Of a stretch of DNA of 44,327 nt, positions 42,490 to 44,327 are shown in pieces (the first letter of the stretch is position 1; the number at the start of each line of letters is the position of its first letter). The DNA is taken from assembly GCA_965262455.1 (NCBI GenBank), contig CBDHFH010000004.1, positions 1-44,327 on the forward strand, given 5' to 3'. The notes beneath the pieces are model-generated. The model searched no databases and had not been told where the DNA came from. It saw only the letters and a program-made list of their open reading frames with translations. The position numbers and the translations under genes were made by a program. This DNA comes from UBA1858 sp965262455. GTDB lineage: Bacteria > Pseudomonadota > Gammaproteobacteria > UBA4575.

Positions 42490-42886
42490 AGGAAAAATGC
42501 ATCATAACGATTAAATTAATGAAATTTACTTATACATTGTTCTGCTTAAAATATCCATACTCTCTCATGATTCATTGCCCCGGTAAGCAAGTTTCAATCC
42601 CTCCCTCCCTTTTTAATTCACTGGGGCAATGCTTTTTAACAAAAGTAAATATTAGTGCTTAAATATTCAGTCTAGTGACAGTACGCGTGTTGTTTATACT
42701 TAGAGAGTGATGCAAATCAATTTATCTCCGGCTAGAAGAATGTTGGTGAAAAGTTCAGAACAAGTTCAAGCCGATGACTAACTTCGATGCAGTTTCAAGA
42801 AGTCATGGTAGATAAATGAAATGACTGCATAATTCCATTACATTTAATTATGAGTCGAGGGCAAGTGGGTTATTCGTAACCAATGT
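42490..42886. other. intergenic region between oxyR and apbE
   Basis: A gap of about 400 bases. 42490-42572 must hold the oxyR promoter, and possibly that of a divergent RNA; I could not find a convincing ATAG-N7-CTAT OxyR site. 42573-42637 is the candidate sRNA. 42640-42886 shows no ORF or structure that I can support. Confidence 0.45.
42573..42637 (+). ncRNA. candidate small RNA / terminator with CU-rich loop, divergent from oxyR
   Basis: CATTGCCCC (42573-42581) pairs with GGGGCAATG (42623-42631) as a perfect 9-bp stem, followed by CTTTTT. The 41-base loop is largely unpaired and contains CCCTCCCTCCC, an extended anti-Shine-Dalgarno tract. The 5' end is not defined: upstream hexamers such as TTGTTC and CATACT are badly spaced. 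On the other strand the loop reads GGGAGGGAGGG, a possible G-quadruplex. No protein gene precedes it on the plus strand after 41615, so it is not an obvious gene terminator. By position it resembles OxyS, but there is no sequence similarity to OxyS. Confidence 0.45.
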
Positions 42887-43942
42887 TTATTGGGTGAGAT
42901 AATCTTGCATAGCACCAAATGTTGTCTTTTTGTATTTATCATTATGACGCGTGACGAGCAACCCTGATAGATTTTGTTGCTCAGCAATTTGCAACGATTT
43001 ATTGGCACCTAGCACCATGAAAGCTGTTGCCCAGGCATCCGCTAGAGCAGCCGAGTCATTGAGTACCGTCACAGAAGCAACTTCATGCTTCACCGGGTAA
43101 CCTGTTGCGGGATCAATAGTATGTGAATATCGTTGACCTTCATGTTCAAAAAAGTTTCTGTAATCACCAGAGGTGGCAACGGCGATATCTGCTAATGAAA
43201 TAATATCTAATATGTTGCCGCGTAAGGCGTCTGGTGTTTCTATTCCGATGCGCCAGGTATTGCCATGCGGCGCGATACCTTTAGCTTTGACTTCACCGCC
43301 AATTTCAACCATATAATTTTGTATGCCATGTTGATGTAAAATTTTTGCCAGTTCATCTACCGCATAGCCTTTAGCGATAGCGGATAAATCAACATATACA
43401 TCGGCAGATTTTTTATTAATCGCAGGAGGATCGAGGCGTACTTCTATCAGCTCACAGCCAATGGCACGTAATGTGATTTCTATTTCAGTGTCGGTGGGAA
43501 ATCGAAAGTTGGCATCTTCAGCACCAAATCCCCATAAGTTAACCAGTGGGCCAACAGTAATATCAAATGCATTATTACTTTGTTTGCAAATGGTTAATGC
43601 CATGGCAACAAGCTGGGCTAATTCAATATCAACGGCATGCCAGCCTGTGTCTTGTGATTGATTGAACTCGCTAAGTTGAGAGTTAGCAAGATAAGTCGAC
43701 ATTAAGTCATTAATCATTTCCAGGCGTGTGGAAATTTCTTGATCTAAACTTTCTCTATCAATTGCGTTCGAGTCAGTCCACTGAACGCTATAAGTCGTTC
43801 CCATTGTCAGGCCGCTGATTTGAGGGCCTTGCTTGTCGGAGCTGCATGCATTTATTAACAAAGTCGTCACCACGCACACAAGATAAGTCAGCATGCGAAC
43901 ATAGCGATGCATTTCGTTTAAGCGATAATGGCCGTGCGGCAT
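42887..43942 (-). CDS. apbE: FAD:protein FMN transferase (ApbE lipoprotein)
   Basis: A 351-residue exported enzyme that attaches FMN covalently to target flavoproteins such as Na+-NQR or Rnf subunits. A lipoprotein-type signal is visible (VVTTLLINAC with the lipobox Cys). GLTMGTTYSVQW, the VGPLVNLWGFG motif, VDLSAIAKGYAVDELAKIL, YMVEIGGEVKAKG and HTIDPATGYPVKHE are ApbE signatures, including the Mg-binding Asp/Ala-rich C-terminal ALADAWATAFMVLG. The signal may start at ATG 43912 (MHRYVRM) instead of 43942; neither has a strong RBS. No nqr or rnf genes are in the window. Confidence 0.94.
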   Translation of the reverse strand: MPHGHYRLNEMHRYVRMLTYLVCVVTTLLINACSSDKQGPQISGLTMGTTYSVQWTDSNAIDRESLDQEISTRLEMINDLMSTYLANSQLSEFNQSQDTGWHAVDIELAQLVAMALTICKQSNNAFDITVGPLVNLWGFGAEDANFRFPTDTEIEITLRAIGCELIEVRLDPPAINKKSADVYVDLSAIAKGYAVDELAKILHQHGIQNYMVEIGGEVKAKGIAPHGNTWRIGIETPDALRGNILDIISLADIAVATSGDYRNFFEHEGQRYSHTIDPATGYPVKHEVASVTVLNDSAALADAWATAFMVLGANKSLQIAEQQNLSGLLVTRHNDKYKKTTFGAMQDYLTQ

Positions 43943-44013
43943 AAAGTTTTAAGTATATTTTTAGAGTGCTGACAATAGTAACAAACAGCTCAATAAAAGC
44001 AGAGTGGTTGGTA

Positions 44014-44045
44014 TGCCGGGGTAGCAGTAGTTTACTACCTCGGCA
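44014..44045. terminator. terminator-like inverted repeat after the Fae-like gene
   Basis: TGCCGGGGTAG (44014-44024), a 10-base loop and CTACCTCGGCA (44035-44045): an 11-bp stem with one wobble pair on the plus strand (an A-C mismatch on the minus strand). It is 13 bases beyond the stop of the minus-strand Fae-like gene. No T run follows on either strand, so its termination activity is uncertain. Confidence 0.45.
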
Positions 44046-44057
44046 TCGTAGCGCTGA

Positions 44058-44327
44058 TTAGATTTTTCCGTCTAATCCCATTTGATAATATTTGTGGGTG
44101 ATCTCTTCTTGATTCTCAAGCAACCAATCAATATCTGGCTCATTGTTCATGGCTTTATGAATCGCGCTGGCCATCGCCTTGCGGTGGATATCAAATAAAA
44201 TCTTATGGTCAAGATCATCGGCTTTGGCAACCATTGGGTTTAACCAGACTGAAACAATAATGCCTAAATCATTTGCTTTTTCTTTAGGTATATCGCCATT
44301 ACGTACGGCATCAAGCACACCATTGGC
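44058..44327 (-). CDS. formaldehyde-activating enzyme (Fae)-like protein, C-terminal fragment
   Basis: The frame is open to the right edge, so only the last 89 residues are present; the real start lies outside the window. The sequence GVLDAVRNGDIPKEKANDLG followed by IIVSVWLNPMVAKADDLDHK resembles the C-terminal half of Fae-family proteins (ADAVxxGxIPxxxxxDLxIxVxVxxxP). The tail, with IDWLLENQEEI and KYYQMGLDGKI, is unlike classical Fae and fits the divergent Fae-like subgroup. Classical Fae joins formaldehyde to tetrahydromethanopterin. The catalytic His is in the missing N-terminal half, so activity cannot be judged. Confidence 0.65.
   Translation of the reverse strand, partial: ANGVLDAVRNGDIPKEKANDLGIIVSVWLNPMVAKADDLDHKILFDIHRKAMASAIHKAMNNEPDIDWLLENQEEITHKYYQMGLDGKI

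Noticed and set aside
42490..42572. OxyR binding site between oxyR and the divergent sRNA candidate
   Set aside because: No arrangement close to ATAG-N7-CTAT-N7-ATAG-N7-CTAT was found; only AT-rich partial matches.
1..44327. tRNA genes, rRNA genes, CRISPR arrays, insertion sequences or integrases
   Set aside because: None seen on reading the intergenic regions; no cloverleaf with TTCGA arm, no regularly spaced repeats, and no transposase or recombinase frame.

Overview
This window looks like one contig, or the end of one, from a gammaproteobacterial chromosome. The housekeeping genes (purH-fis-dusB, prmA, accB-accC, dsbD, fxsA, groESL, rho, gshA, ampD, bpt) are gammaproteobacterial in sequence and order. 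Base composition looks AT-leaning (about 40% GC by eye, not computed). A VPLPA-CTERM protein, an ArsS homologue and a Fae-like fragment argue against an enteric host and suggest an environmental, possibly aquatic, lineage. I cannot name the genus.

Layout. 1-2730: an NDUFA9-like NAD(P)-binding protein (minus, cut by the window edge), then trxA and rho (plus). trxA carries two and rho three single-base frameshifts, all explainable as +1 homopolymer insertions, so this end of the sequence is probably error-prone. 2800-15053: a long minus-strand run, cutA-dsbD-aroQ-accB-accC-prmA-DUF3426-dusB-fis-purH-AEC transporter-purD, covering purine synthesis, fatty acid initiation, the shikimate pathway, thiol redox, and modification of tRNA and ribosomal protein. 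15155-17854: fxsA and a groESL operon with a sigma-70-like promoter, a CIRCE operator and a terminator.

17880-20967: accessory region. It holds branched palindromic repeats, a two-gene unit (NA37/NdpA-like protein with an internal amber codon, overlapping a stand-alone RelA/SpoT-type synthetase) and an AraC-GyrI regulator. 21119-28341: VPLPA-CTERM protein, ampD, DUF2322 and bpt, gshA, DUF4124, rhodanese, PPK2, DUF4332, and a small ORF under a clear Fur box. 28510-35871: a minus-strand set, VTT-disulfide-oxidoreductase fusion, ArsS, RND adaptor and RND pump. 36175-40770: FAH-family enzyme, DUF898 with M48 protease, and a MATE transporter. 40940-42640: a DUF454 gene and oxyR, flanked by two candidate small RNAs whose loops carry anti-Shine-Dalgarno CU-rich tracts. 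42887-44327: ApbE and a Fae-like C-terminal fragment cut by the edge.

The most interesting signals are the three-way-junction repeats at 5111-5201 and 17998-18148, whose arms differ in sequence but keep their pairing; the NA37 plus alarmone-synthetase pair; and the two CU-rich candidate sRNAs, one of them divergent from oxyR as OxyS is in E. coli.
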